From: an uncultured Saprospiraceae bacterium | Lineage (GTDB): Bacteria > Bacteroidota > Bacteroidia > Chitinophagales > Saprospiraceae | Direction of reading: 5' to 3' | NCBI GenBank assembly: GCA_938016265.1 | Contig: CALLWB010000068.1 | Location: forward strand, 1-64,000 | Length of the DNA: 64,000 nt | In this document: piece after piece, positions 18,354 to 27,012 of the stretch | Numbering within the stretch: position 1 is the stretch's first letter | How the letters are laid out: each line of letters opens with the position of its first letter | Made by a program: the position numbers and the translations under genes | Notes under the pieces: generated by a model | Seen by the model: the letters and a program-made list of their open reading frames with translations, nothing else | Databases searched by the model: none | What the model was told of the DNA's origin: nothing

Positions 18354-20480
18354 ATGGCAATAATTGGTGACATTAGAAGAAAAAGTTGGATTCTTATCCT
18401 CGGCGTTGGACTGGGAATGGGAGGTTTTATCCTGATGGATATGCTCCAAAACAGATCCAGAATGGGAGGAAGAAGTAATACAGTTGGAATGGTAAATGGT
18501 AAAGAAATTACCTACAACGATTTCGCAAGCAAAGAGCAACTTCGAAACACCCAAGGTGGAGATTCTTATCAAAACCGTAAAGATTTGTGGGACTATATGG
18601 TCTCTGAATCTATTATCAACGACGAAGCCAAAGAATTAGGACTAGGCGTTGGAGGTGAAGAGCTGAAAGACATGCTCTATGGTCAAAACTTAAGTGGAGT
18701 AATCTATCGTACGTTTTACAACAGACAAACCGGACAATTTGACCCAGCTACGGTAAAGCAATCACACGATCAGTTTCTCACAGGTCAAAACCCACAATTG
18801 AACGTAGTATGGAGAGATCTAGAAGATCAAGTGGTCACTGACGGTCTTGGCAACAAGCTAAACACAATCGTCAGCAAAGCGCTGTACACGCCAACATGGA
18901 TGGCAGAAGAAGCCAACAAAAGAGACAATCAAACCGCCAACTTAACGTATGTAAAAATACCTTACGATAGAATTCCTGATGCAGATGTTCCCGTTTCTGA
19001 TGATGAAGTGCTTGGTTACATGAAAAGCAACAAAGCCTTGTATTCTCAAGAAGAGGAGTCAAGAACAATTGAATTTGTATCGTTTGATGTTTTCCCAACT
19101 GCTAGTGACTCCGCTGAAATCAGAGGACGAATTGCAGAACTTGCTAATAAATTTAAGACGGTAGAGGATGACTCAGTATTCATTCAAAACAATGACGGTA
19201 TTTACGATACACAGTACTTTAACAAAAGTGCACTTAGCCCTGCAGTTGCTGAACAATTGTTTAGTGCAGCCCCTGGGACTGTAGTTGGCCCTTACCTAGA
19301 CAATGGCTACTACCGTGCAGCAAAATTAGTAGACAGAAGACAAGTAAGAGATTCCGTAAAAATTCGTCAGATTTTCCGTTCTGTAGAAAATACAAAATTC
19401 AACGCATCAGGACTTGCTGCTGCTAAAAAATTCCTACGAGATAGTGTGGAGAACGTATTGGCTTCTGGAGGAGATTTTGCAGCGTTGGCTCGTCAATATA
19501 GCCAAAGTCAAGATGCACAAACAGGAGGAGATGTTCCAATTTTTGGTGGTAGTTTCCCGATTCCTGCTTTGAGAAATGGAGCTTTGTATTCTGCTAAACC
19601 AAACGCAATCAATTATGCGGTAACAGAACAAGGTATTCACCTTTACGAAGTAACTAAAGTAGTAGACTCTGGTAAAACAGGAGTTCGTGTTGCTTACGTA
19701 GAAGAAGTGATCGTTCCTAGCGAAGAAACTCAAAATAAAAAATACAACGACGCACTTAAATACTTAAGAGACAACCGATCGCTGGAAGTAATGAGGAATT
19801 CTGCTAAAGAATCCGGATATACAGTTGGACAGTCTACTGTCTTTGCAAACGACTTTCAACTTATCGGTACACAGTTGCCTTCTGGGCAATCTGCTCGCGA
19901 TATGATCAAATGGGCGTATTCTGGCAATGCTGGAGATGTATCTGCAGATGTATATTCTTTCGACGATCAAGTCGAATTTTATAATAGCAACTACGTAATT
20001 GCTGCTGTTGCAAATGTTAATCCTGCTGGTCTTCAACCAATGACTTCAGATGTGAAAAACCCTGTTGCTCTTAAATTAAGAAACCAGAAGAAGGCAGAAA
20101 AACTAATCAGCCAATTGTCTGGCAAAGGAATTGACGCTGCTGCTTCAGCTTTCCAAACTACTACAGATGCCGTAACAGGTGTTGTTTTTAGAGGTGGACC
20201 TGCTGCTGGCGCAATTGCCAATGAGCCACGAGTTTTGGCTACTGCATTTGGCTTACAGCCAGGTCAAGAATCTAAGCCAATTGCTGGCGAAACAGGTGTT
20301 TATATTGTAAAAATGGATGGCGCACCAGTTGATGTTCCAGCAACCAACATCGCTCAAATCAGAAAACAAGAATCTACTGATCTACAAAGAGCTATTGGTG
20401 CCTTCGGAACTGGTGGTGGACTAATTGATGCACTTAAGAAAAATGCAGAGGTTAGCGACAACAGAACAACTTTCTTCTAA
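18354..20480 (+). CDS. PpiD/SurA-like peptidyl-prolyl isomerase chaperone
   Basis: A 708-residue envelope chaperone anchored by one N-terminal membrane helix (about residues 11-30, SWILILGVGLGMGGFILMD). A SurA-N-like region follows (NTVGMVNGKEITYNDF, with DYMVSESIINDEAKELGLGV). One clear parvulin (PpiC) domain lies at about 330-440 (FAALARQYSQSQDAQTGGDV), and a second, weaker module follows. It probably helps outer-membrane proteins fold as they leave the Sec translocon. A TACTTTG box at 18303-18309 is a plausible promoter in the 273-bp gap before it, and a strong terminator follows. Confidence 0.88.
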   Translation: MAIIGDIRRKSWILILGVGLGMGGFILMDMLQNRSRMGGRSNTVGMVNGKEITYNDFASKEQLRNTQGGDSYQNRKDLWDYMVSESIINDEAKELGLGVGGEELKDMLYGQNLSGVIYRTFYNRQTGQFDPATVKQSHDQFLTGQNPQLNVVWRDLEDQVVTDGLGNKLNTIVSKALYTPTWMAEEANKRDNQTANLTYVKIPYDRIPDADVPVSDDEVLGYMKSNKALYSQEEESRTIEFVSFDVFPTASDSAEIRGRIAELANKFKTVEDDSVFIQNNDGIYDTQYFNKSALSPAVAEQLFSAAPGTVVGPYLDNGYYRAAKLVDRRQVRDSVKIRQIFRSVENTKFNASGLAAAKKFLRDSVENVLASGGDFAALARQYSQSQDAQTGGDVPIFGGSFPIPALRNGALYSAKPNAINYAVTEQGIHLYEVTKVVDSGKTGVRVAYVEEVIVPSEETQNKKYNDALKYLRDNRSLEVMRNSAKESGYTVGQSTVFANDFQLIGTQLPSGQSARDMIKWAYSGNAGDVSADVYSFDDQVEFYNSNYVIAAVANVNPAGLQPMTSDVKNPVALKLRNQKKAEKLISQLSGKGIDAAASAFQTTTDAVTGVVFRGGPAAGAIANEPRVLATAFGLQPGQESKPIAGETGVYIVKMDGAPVDVPATNIAQIRKQESTDLQRAIGAFGTGGGLIDALKKNAEVSDNRTTFF

Positions 20481-20503
20481 CGAGGGAAATTACAAAGAAA
20501 AAG

Positions 20504-20541
20504 AAATCCCTCCATCGTTCAATCGGTGGAGGGATTTTTTT
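20504..20541 (+). terminator. Rho-independent terminator after the PpiD-like gene
   Basis: A 14-bp stem (AAATCCCTCCATCG / CGGTGGAGGGATTT, one G.T pair) with a 6-base loop, ending in a T run, 23 bp after the stop codon. Confidence 0.92.
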
Positions 20542-20931
20542 GTTTTGAATCATTCGACGTGAGTTTAACCTAGGACGATTGCCACCTAAAGGACTATTTA
20601 TCAATTGTAATGTGGATATTTATGTAATTATCAAGCTACTTCTTACTGAAAAAAGTAGTATATTTCGTCTTTAGAATTGGATCCAAGTAACAATCCAATC
20701 GTTCTCCAACAATCAGACTCGTCATTTACCAATTTTTTACTAGTAAAAACCAATGATAGCAAGCTATTCTTGGATATTACCATTAAAAACCGAAAAAGAA
20801 GCCCTCTTTGACGGATTGGACTATATCTGAACAAATATTTAAAACGAAGTTAAAATTCAGAAAAACAAAACTAATCATTATTAATTTCCGTTTATTGCAT
20901 AGAACATTTCTAAACTCGCCAGTAAAAAAAT
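20542..20931. other. Gap without a supported gene; contains a 16-bp palindrome
   Basis: No gene is supported here. A perfect palindrome TTTTTACTAGTAAAAA lies at 20734-20749. A 7-bp inverted repeat (ATTGGAT...ATCCAAT) lies near 20678-20701. A minus-strand frame of about 46 codons with an internal ATG spans 20643-20783 but has no ribosome-binding or family evidence. Confidence 0.4.
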
Positions 20932-21462
20932 ATGGATAAGCCGCTAGTAAACAGAGTCGCCAACAGTGGACTGATAACAATAAATTTGGAAGACTTTTTT
21001 CCTACAGAAAAATTGATGTCTTTTGATTTACACGAGTATTTGTTTAAAGGACTAATACTCAAGGAAAAAGATTTTCGAGCTGCACTAAAAGAACATGATT
21101 GGTCGCAGTATCAAGATCAGAATCTTGCTATCTTTTGTTCTACGGATGCTATCATACCTGTCTGGGCATTTATGTTGGTTGCCACCTATGCCGAACCTTA
21201 TGCACACCGGATTATTCAAGGAAATGCAGAGACATTTTATACCACAATTTACAACCAATCCCTTGAAAAAATAGACCCAACAATCTATCAGGATAAACGT
21301 ATTGTAATAAAAGGATGCAGTAATAAACCCGTCCCAACGTCTGCTTATGTAGAGTTGGCTCGTTTGTTGCGTCCTTATGCTCAGAGTATTATGTATGGAG
21401 AGCCCTGTTCTACTGTACCCATTTTCAAAAGACCCCGAGTAATAACCAAGAGCCCCAAGTAG
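20932..21462 (+). CDS. DUF2480 family protein
   Basis: A 176-residue soluble protein of a family found widely in Bacteroidota and of unknown biochemical role. Family landmarks: NRVANSGLITINLEDFFP at the N-terminus, EYLFKGLILKEKDFR, then DAIIPVWAFMLVA, KGCSNKPVPTSAYVEL, and the ending SIMYGEPCSTVPIFKRPR with conserved Cys. No signal peptide. It stands 32 bp before the lytic transglycosylase and could share its transcript. Confidence 0.85.
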   Translation: MDKPLVNRVANSGLITINLEDFFPTEKLMSFDLHEYLFKGLILKEKDFRAALKEHDWSQYQDQNLAIFCSTDAIIPVWAFMLVATYAEPYAHRIIQGNAETFYTTIYNQSLEKIDPTIYQDKRIVIKGCSNKPVPTSAYVELARLLRPYAQSIMYGEPCSTVPIFKRPRVITKSPK

Positions 21463-21494
21463 AAATTGAATAAAGGAGATCAAAAAAAATAAGT

Positions 21495-22439
21495 ATGTCA
21501 AAATCTGTATCTATTTATGCATTCTTAATCGTTGCATTTATGTCTTTTCTGTTTTTTTCTTCCTACACTGAGGAGCCTGCAACAGGCAAGGAAGAAACAA
21601 CAAACAACAAACAAACCGCCAACAAAAAAGCAGACGGCACAGGGCTGTCTCAAGTCGTCGAGGCTATAAAAGCACCACACGATGCCAATCTCGCTGGCGA
21701 ATTAGTCCCTCTTCATAACTTCGATGCCAAAGAACGACTAGACAGAGAGCTGATGGTCAATAGCTACTGGCACTCATCAACTCTTATGCTGATCAAATTA
21801 TCTAACCGATATTTTCCAGTCATTGAGCCGATTCTTGCAGAACAAGGAGTTCCTGATGATTTTAAATACCTGGCGGTTATTGAAAGTAGCCTTCGAAATG
21901 CGGTTTCACCTGCGGGCGCTAGAGGATTATGGCAATTTATGCCTGCTACCGGTAAGGGATACGGGATGATCATCAACACAGAAGTAGATCAACGTTATCA
22001 TGTAGAAAAAGCAACCAAAATTGCTTGTAAATACTTAAAACACCTGAAGTCGGAATTTGGCACCTGGACGAATGCTGCTGCTGCCTACAACATGGGCGAA
22101 ACTCGCATGCGCAACCTGATGAAAAACCAGCAGGAAAAAAATTATTACGATATTGAAATGAATGCTGAATCTGCTCGATATGTTTCCAGAATAATCGCTG
22201 TGAAAGAAATCATGAGCAATCCTACTCAGTATGGCTTTTATCTGGACCAAGAGGACTTATACCCGCCCCTTACAAGCTACAAAATCGTAGAAGTAAAAAC
22301 GGCAATTCCAAGCTGGGCTGATTTTGCAAAAAAACAAGGTATTACTTATCGTATGCTGAAGGTTTACAATCCTTGGCTGCGAGAAGGCAAATTGACTAAT
22401 ACGGCTAAGAGAACGTACGAGATTAAAATTCCTGTGTAA
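21495..22439 (+). CDS. Membrane-anchored lytic transglycosylase (MltD-like)
   Basis: A 314-residue peptidoglycan-cleaving enzyme. Residues about 6-24 form a signal or anchor helix (YAFLIVAFMSFLFFSSY). The SLT domain covers about 100-240: the catalytic Glu lies in AVIESSLRN near residue 128, followed by SPAGARGLWQFMPATGKGYG and NAAAAYNMGETR, all typical of MltD-type family 1 transglycosylases. The C-terminus (ITYRMLKVYNPWLREGKL) is a single degenerate LysM-like repeat that may bind glycan strands. It acts on the periplasmic side and makes 1,6-anhydro-muropeptides. Confidence 0.9.
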   Translation: MSKSVSIYAFLIVAFMSFLFFSSYTEEPATGKEETTNNKQTANKKADGTGLSQVVEAIKAPHDANLAGELVPLHNFDAKERLDRELMVNSYWHSSTLMLIKLSNRYFPVIEPILAEQGVPDDFKYLAVIESSLRNAVSPAGARGLWQFMPATGKGYGMIINTEVDQRYHVEKATKIACKYLKHLKSEFGTWTNAAAAYNMGETRMRNLMKNQQEKNYYDIEMNAESARYVSRIIAVKEIMSNPTQYGFYLDQEDLYPPLTSYKIVEVKTAIPSWADFAKKQGITYRMLKVYNPWLREGKLTNTAKRTYEIKIPV

Positions 22440-22699
22440 TTTTGTAGAGAGACTTTTTGTAGAGGGTAGGTAAATATTCCTCTGCAAAGATAATGGCTAC
22501 ATCTAACTTTAGCCTGCCTTCCGAAGCGCAGCAGGCCTCTATTTTATACTGCCAATTCCTTTTCAACACGGATCACAATTCACCACTGGGCTGGCTTCCA
22601 TGGAATGCTATTCCTTCAGAGAACAAATTCAATAGCTCATATTTTAATATACGAGAGACAAATCTTGGACTATTAACCAAGATCCCTTGGACTTTGTTG

Positions 22700-22744
22700 A
22701 AAAAAACGAAAGGCTTCCAGAATTCTTTAATTCTGAAAGCCTTT
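22700..22744 (-). terminator. Rho-independent terminator on the minus strand
   Basis: A 16-bp stem with one mismatch (AAAGGCTTTCAGAATT / AATTCTGGAAGCCTTT read on the minus strand) and a 4-base loop is followed after CG by seven T residues on the minus strand. The plus-strand side has no T run, so it terminates leftward transcription only. Confidence 0.85.
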
Positions 22745-22838
22745 ACAACCCATAATTCATGACTTCTTTTCTCCTTTTAGGAGTATATTTTTATTGATAA
22801 TTAAAGCATAATTATCCTTGAATAGTTATTGTTTGATC
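22700..22838 (-). ncRNA. Candidate structured small RNA (about 140 nt)
   Basis: On the minus strand a perfect -7 box (TATATTTG, 22845-22852) is followed by about 140 nt with three clean hairpins and then a terminator. Hairpin 1 is GATAATTA-TGCTT-TAATTATC (22796-22816), hairpin 2 is CTCC-TAAAA-GGAG (22771-22783), and the third is the terminator stem. It includes only a 5-codon frame (ATG at 22760, MNYGL), with GGAG of hairpin 2 placed like a ribosome-binding site. No open frame of normal size lies on this strand, and no minus-strand gene follows. Start and end are inferred from the promoter and terminator. The family is not recognised. Confidence 0.5.
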
Positions 22839-22844
22839 GCACTA

Positions 22845-22852
22845 CAAATATA
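22845..22852 (-). promoter_or_regulatory. Perfect -7 box (TATATTTG) of the candidate small RNA
   Basis: TATATTTG on the minus strand with a TTTTTTG run about 21 bp upstream fits the Bacteroidota promoter. It points at the small-RNA candidate and not at any gene. Confidence 0.55.
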
Positions 22853-22997
22853 GTCAAATTAATTACAAATGCACAAAAAATAAACAAATTAATTATGTTT
22901 TATTTGCGCTTTTCTATTTCTGCCTCAAGTCATCTAAACAAGCTTCTTAGATCTCCAAACTCTCTACAAAATGCACGCATCATTAATTAAAAAATTG

Positions 22998-23005
22998 TAA
23001 TTTTG
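22998..23005 (+). promoter_or_regulatory. Perfect -7 box (TAATTTTG) of cysS
   Basis: TAATTTTG matches TAnnTTTG in full and ends 4 bp before the cysS ATG at 23010. By the usual spacing, transcription would begin at or next to the start codon. Confidence 0.6.
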
Positions 23006-23009
23006 CCGG

Positions 23010-24509
23010 ATGCAATCGAATGAGCTAAAAATATTCAATACACTTTCAAGAACAAAGGAAGTTTTTAAGCCTGTAAACGCGCCGTTTGTCGGCATGTATG
23101 TTTGCGGCCCAACCGTTTACAGCAATGTACATTTAGGCAACTGCAGAACCTTCATCAGCTTTGATGTGGTCTACCGTTATCTGATGCATGCAGGTTTTAA
23201 GGTTCGTTATGTTAGGAATATCACTGACGTTGGTCACCTAACGGGAGATGTAGATATCGGGTCGGAAGATAAAATTGGCAAAATGGCCCGCTTGCAAAAG
23301 CTGGAACCCATGGAAATTGTACAGCAATATACCAATGGATTTCACGACATGATGCGTGTCTTCAATACACTACCACCTAGTATTGAGCCAACGGCAACCG
23401 GCCATATCGTGGAACAAGTAGAAATGGTAAAAGAGATCATAGACAATGGGTTAGCCTATGTCCAAAATGGTTCCGTCTATCTGGATACTCAAGCATTTAT
23501 AGGGAAATATCCAGGTGTGTACGGCAAACTATCCGGCAAGGACCAGGACAACCTCCAAACCGAAACAAGAGCCCTCAAAAATCAAAGTGAAAAGAAACAC
23601 CCATCCGATTTTGCCATTTGGGTAAAAGCACCAGAAGACCATCTGATGCACTGGCCATCTCCTTGGTCGACCGGATTTCCTGGCTGGCACCTGGAGTGTT
23701 CTGTGATGAGTACCAAGTACCTCGGCAGTCCATTTGATATCCATGGAGGAGGAATGGACTTGCAATTCCCGCATCATGAAAATGAGATCGCGCAAAACTT
23801 CAGTGCTTGCGGTTGTGCGCCTTCCAACTACTGGATGCATGGCAATATGTTACTGATGAATGGTAAAAAGATGTCAAAGAGTGATGGCAATTCAGTGATG
23901 CCAGAAGAGTTATTCTCTGGAGATTCCCCCTTGTTGACGAAGGGCTATAGCCCGATGGCAGTTCGCTTTTTTATGTTGCAAACGCACTATCGGAGTACGC
24001 TTGACATTTCTGATGGCGCATTACAAGCTGCAGAAAAAGGATTCAAACGGCTAATGGACGCCTACAAAACGCTATTCGCCTTAAAACACAGCGATGGCAG
24101 CATTAACGAAAGTGAAGAAGTAGAAATAACGGCCGCTTGTGATGCTTGCTACACCCACATGAATGATGATTTTAATACGCCAATGACACTCGCCTCCTTG
24201 TTTACGCTAGTGAATAAGATAAACACCTATAAAGACGGCGGCAGTGTAGTATCAAACATCAGTCAGGCAGCATTGGAAAAATTGCAGCAAACATTTAAAG
24301 AATTTATTGAAGATGTGCTGGGATTGAAGGAAGAGGCTAGCACCGATGACAAAATTGTAGATGGATTGATGGAACTGATCATTGACATCCGTCAGGAATC
24401 GCGCATCAATAAAGACTGGTCGACCTCAGACAAAATCCGGGATACTTTAAACGAACTCGAAGTCCAGCTGAAAGATGGAAAAGAAGGAACTTCCTGGAGC
24501 AAACTATAA
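23010..24509 (+). CDS. cysS: Cysteinyl-tRNA synthetase
   Basis: Class I synthetase that charges tRNA-Cys. At 499 residues it is the normal length. MYVCGPTVYSNVHLGNCRT carries the zinc-binding first Cys and the HIGH-type signature (HLGN). GWHLECSVMS, near residue 230, and HHENEIAQ supply further zinc ligands. KKMSKSDGNSV is the KMSKS loop near residue 290. The C-terminal DALR-type anticodon region is complete and ends with KDGKEGTSW. A consensus promoter box sits 4 bp upstream of the ATG. Confidence 0.97.
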   Translation: MQSNELKIFNTLSRTKEVFKPVNAPFVGMYVCGPTVYSNVHLGNCRTFISFDVVYRYLMHAGFKVRYVRNITDVGHLTGDVDIGSEDKIGKMARLQKLEPMEIVQQYTNGFHDMMRVFNTLPPSIEPTATGHIVEQVEMVKEIIDNGLAYVQNGSVYLDTQAFIGKYPGVYGKLSGKDQDNLQTETRALKNQSEKKHPSDFAIWVKAPEDHLMHWPSPWSTGFPGWHLECSVMSTKYLGSPFDIHGGGMDLQFPHHENEIAQNFSACGCAPSNYWMHGNMLLMNGKKMSKSDGNSVMPEELFSGDSPLLTKGYSPMAVRFFMLQTHYRSTLDISDGALQAAEKGFKRLMDAYKTLFALKHSDGSINESEEVEITAACDACYTHMNDDFNTPMTLASLFTLVNKINTYKDGGSVVSNISQAALEKLQQTFKEFIEDVLGLKEEASTDDKIVDGLMELIIDIRQESRINKDWSTSDKIRDTLNELEVQLKDGKEGTSWSKL

Positions 24510-24518
24510 TTAAAAAAT

Positions 24519-25172
24519 ATGAGTACCGAAAAAACATCATTGCCGAAATCCATCGCCAAAGTAGCAGGAAAAATAATCTTTCAAATTGGCATGTTCTTCC
24601 TTATTGGGGTGATTGTCAACTGGATTTATGGATTCCGCATATTGTTTGATTTGGGAGATGGAGCGGCAGGTATCAAATTGTTGCTCGTAGCTGTTTTTTT
24701 TGTAGGATTTCCGTTTATCTATGTTTGGCAGGCAAAGGGTTATGCGATTTCAGTTGGACTCAACCAATTGTACTCTAATAGTCAGGGATTTTTTAAAGGG
24801 ATTGTCAACAAAGTGACTAGTGGTGTAGTAAATGGAATGGATAAAACAGGAGGCAGCAGCGGGATAACAAGCACGTTGTTTAACGGTGCGATAGGCGTCG
24901 CTAAGACCTCAGAAAAACTGCCCGCCCCGATAAAGTGGGTGCTCAATTTTTTCCTCAACCAGATTCCCCTTCGAGAATCGCTGGGAGAAGTTGGAAAAGA
25001 AGTGGACCTGACCCCTGCCAATATAAATGCCATCAACGACAAGGTGTTTGACAAAGTGGATGACTATATGAAAAATGAATTATTGAACACTGGTTTAAGT
25101 TGGTTTTGGATACTTTTGATAATTAATATCCTAGCGATTGCTGCGAGTCATTACTTTTTTATTGCAGGCTAA
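24519..25172 (+). CDS. Membrane protein of unknown function
   Basis: A 217-residue protein with two N-terminal membrane segments (about 16-40, IIFQIGMFFLIGVIVNWIYG, and about 53-72, LLLVAVFFVGFPFIYVW) and one C-terminal segment (about 193-213, WFWILLIINILAIAASHYFF). The middle (about 75-185) is soluble, Gly/Ser-rich near GGSSGITSTLFNGAIG. It starts 9 bp after cysS and is followed after 11 bp by the zinc-ribbon membrane protein, so the three are probably co-transcribed. No family is recognised. Confidence 0.72.
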   Translation: MSTEKTSLPKSIAKVAGKIIFQIGMFFLIGVIVNWIYGFRILFDLGDGAAGIKLLLVAVFFVGFPFIYVWQAKGYAISVGLNQLYSNSQGFFKGIVNKVTSGVVNGMDKTGGSSGITSTLFNGAIGVAKTSEKLPAPIKWVLNFFLNQIPLRESLGEVGKEVDLTPANINAINDKVFDKVDDYMKNELLNTGLSWFWILLIINILAIAASHYFFIAG

Positions 25173-25183
25173 ACAACATACTT

Positions 25184-25933
25184 ATGGACGATCACTGCCC
25201 TAATTGCGAAGCGGAAATACAAGTAAAATACAAGGAAGATGGCCTAGAGGAAATGGAGCTAAAAACAAAGCACCAACACAAAGGGTACCTTGATCTGGAA
25301 AACTGTCCGGAGTGCGGATTCAATTTTCAACCCGGAGAGTTGGCACTGATAGAAGACAAACGGACAAAACTCCCTGTAGAACCACCAGAAGGCAGTAAAA
25401 TTGACAGCTTTCGCTATAGTGACTCTATCTTGGAAATCACCGTTCCGAAGGAGGGTTTTAGTGCTAAGGTGATGGGGCCTTTGATTTTTGGTGTACTGTG
25501 GTTGACTTTTGTAGCGTTTTGGACCTTGATGGCCATGCAGGGAAGTATTCTCTTTGCGATGTTTTCCATCCCATTTTGGACCGCTGGTGTATCAATGATC
25601 TATGGGGTGACAAAAGCCATATTCGAAAGCCAAAAGATAGAACTCAACGGAAATACACTCAAAATCACCAAGGGCAGATTGCTCAACTCTCAGGAAGAAG
25701 AATTCCCCTTGGCTAGCATCCGTAAAATTGAAATGAAAAGAGTCTCTAGGACAAAGCAGGTAACCTCCATGTCCAAACCAGCAAGTATTATCAACCGCAA
25801 GCAAAAAGTACCGACAATTATATTCAATGACGGAACGGAAGAAACTATACTCAACTATGGTTCTGAAAAAGAAAAAATTTGGATTACACGATTGTTAAAT
25901 GAGTACCTCACTCATGTACACGGTGAAGTATAA
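25184..25933 (+). CDS. Zinc-ribbon membrane protein of unknown function
   Basis: A 249-residue protein. The N-terminus has two CxxC pairs (HCPNC, residues 5-8, and NCPECGF, near 43-46), a likely zinc ribbon. Two membrane segments follow (about 95-118 and 120-140, LIFGVLWLTFVAFWTLMAM and a FAMFSIPFWTAGVSMI block). The C-terminal part (about 145-249) is a PH-like or DUF-type beta region: IELNGNTLKITKGRLL...EEFPLASIRKIEMKR. It lies 11 bp after the previous membrane gene. The CxxC ends suggest metal binding; function unknown. Confidence 0.72.
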   Translation: MDDHCPNCEAEIQVKYKEDGLEEMELKTKHQHKGYLDLENCPECGFNFQPGELALIEDKRTKLPVEPPEGSKIDSFRYSDSILEITVPKEGFSAKVMGPLIFGVLWLTFVAFWTLMAMQGSILFAMFSIPFWTAGVSMIYGVTKAIFESQKIELNGNTLKITKGRLLNSQEEEFPLASIRKIEMKRVSRTKQVTSMSKPASIINRKQKVPTIIFNDGTEETILNYGSEKEKIWITRLLNEYLTHVHGEV

Positions 25934-25940
25934 AACCAAT

Positions 25941-25948
25941 TAATTTTG
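25941..25948 (+). promoter_or_regulatory. Perfect -7 box (TAATTTTG) before the M28 lipoprotein gene
   Basis: TAATTTTG lies 8 bp after the previous stop and 52 bp before the ATG at 26001, so the M28 gene can be transcribed on its own. Confidence 0.5.
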
Positions 25949-26000
25949 CTTTCGCGAATAATATGCATTAATAAACCAAGAACCCTGATAATACGATAGA

Positions 26001-27005
26001 ATGAACAAGATATCTCCTTTATTACTTTTAATAGCCTGCCTCCTTGCGATCTCTGCTTGTAAGAATGATCCAAAACCAGCACCTCCGCCCCCCAAACCGC
26101 CAAAACCACAAGTAAATATTCCAAAATTCAATGTAGACAACGCCTACAATTTCGTAGACAAACAAGTTGCATTCGGTCCTCGGTTTATGAATACAAAGGC
26201 CCATGATGACTGTGCCAAATGGATGGCAGAGAAATTGAGCGCATTCGGCGCAACAGTGATCGAACAGAAGGCAACACTGAAAGCATACAATGGGAAAGAC
26301 CTCAAAGCAACCAATATCATTGCCAGCTTCAATGTCCCACAAAAAAACAGAATTTTACTTTGTGCGCACTGGGATACCCGACACATCGCAGACTATGACC
26401 CTGATCCCTCCAAAAGAGATCAGCCAATCCTAGGAGCAGACGACGGGGCTAGTGGAGTTGGTGTCCTAATGGAAGTCGCAAGAATACTAGGAGAAAATGG
26501 GATGAAGGATGTAGGGGTGGACATTGTATTGTTTGATGCCGAAGACTATGGCCAACCGAGAGATGGTGGTGGATTTCCACAGATGAGAGACTCTTATGCA
26601 TTGGGGTCTCAGTATTGGGCTAGAACTCCACACAAACCTGGATATCGAGCAAAGTTTGGTATTTTATTGGATATGGTCGGTGCTGAAAACGCTCGGTTTA
26701 CCATGGATGGGACTTCTATGAAGTATGCGCCACATATTATGAACAAGGTTTGGGATGTCGCTCATAAAAGCGGCTACGGACGGTACTTCAGCTATGAGAA
26801 ATCAGGTGAGTTGCAGGATGATCATTTATATGTGAATACCATCGCAAAAATACCAACCATCGACATCATCAACCGGCAGCCAGGAGATAAATTTGGTGAA
26901 CACTGGCACACCTTAAGCGACAACATGGACGTCATCAACAAAACGACACTAAATGCGGTCGGTCAAACGGTACTGAACGTCGTATATCAGGAATCTATAA
27001 ATTGA
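26001..27005 (+). CDS. M28 family lipoprotein, glutaminyl-peptide cyclotransferase type
   Basis: A 334-residue lipoprotein: the signal ends LLAISAC (lipidated Cys near 20), followed by a Pro/Lys-rich linker (PAPPPPKPPKPQ). The M28 zinc-hydrolase fold shows ligands in CAHWDTRHIADYDPD, GADDGASGVG, FDAEDYGQP, DMVGAENARF and EHWHTLSDNMD. FDAEDYG in place of the peptidase EE pair is typical of bacterial type-II glutaminyl cyclases (as in Porphyromonas). It probably converts N-terminal glutamine of exported proteins to pyroglutamate at the periplasmic face. A bacterial aminopeptidase activity is the alternative. Confidence 0.82.
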   Translation: MNKISPLLLLIACLLAISACKNDPKPAPPPPKPPKPQVNIPKFNVDNAYNFVDKQVAFGPRFMNTKAHDDCAKWMAEKLSAFGATVIEQKATLKAYNGKDLKATNIIASFNVPQKNRILLCAHWDTRHIADYDPDPSKRDQPILGADDGASGVGVLMEVARILGENGMKDVGVDIVLFDAEDYGQPRDGGGFPQMRDSYALGSQYWARTPHKPGYRAKFGILLDMVGAENARFTMDGTSMKYAPHIMNKVWDVAHKSGYGRYFSYEKSGELQDDHLYVNTIAKIPTIDIINRQPGDKFGEHWHTLSDNMDVINKTTLNAVGQTVLNVVYQESIN

Positions 27006-27012
27006 TTTTATT

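Noticed and set aside
20643-20834. A minus-strand 63-codon frame in the gap before the DUF2480 gene
   Set aside because: It has only a TTG start, no promoter box, and no recognisable pattern.
22493-22762. An 89-codon plus-strand open frame after the lytic transglycosylase
   Set aside because: It runs across a strong minus-strand terminator and the small-RNA candidate, has no family or signal pattern, and lacks a promoter box.
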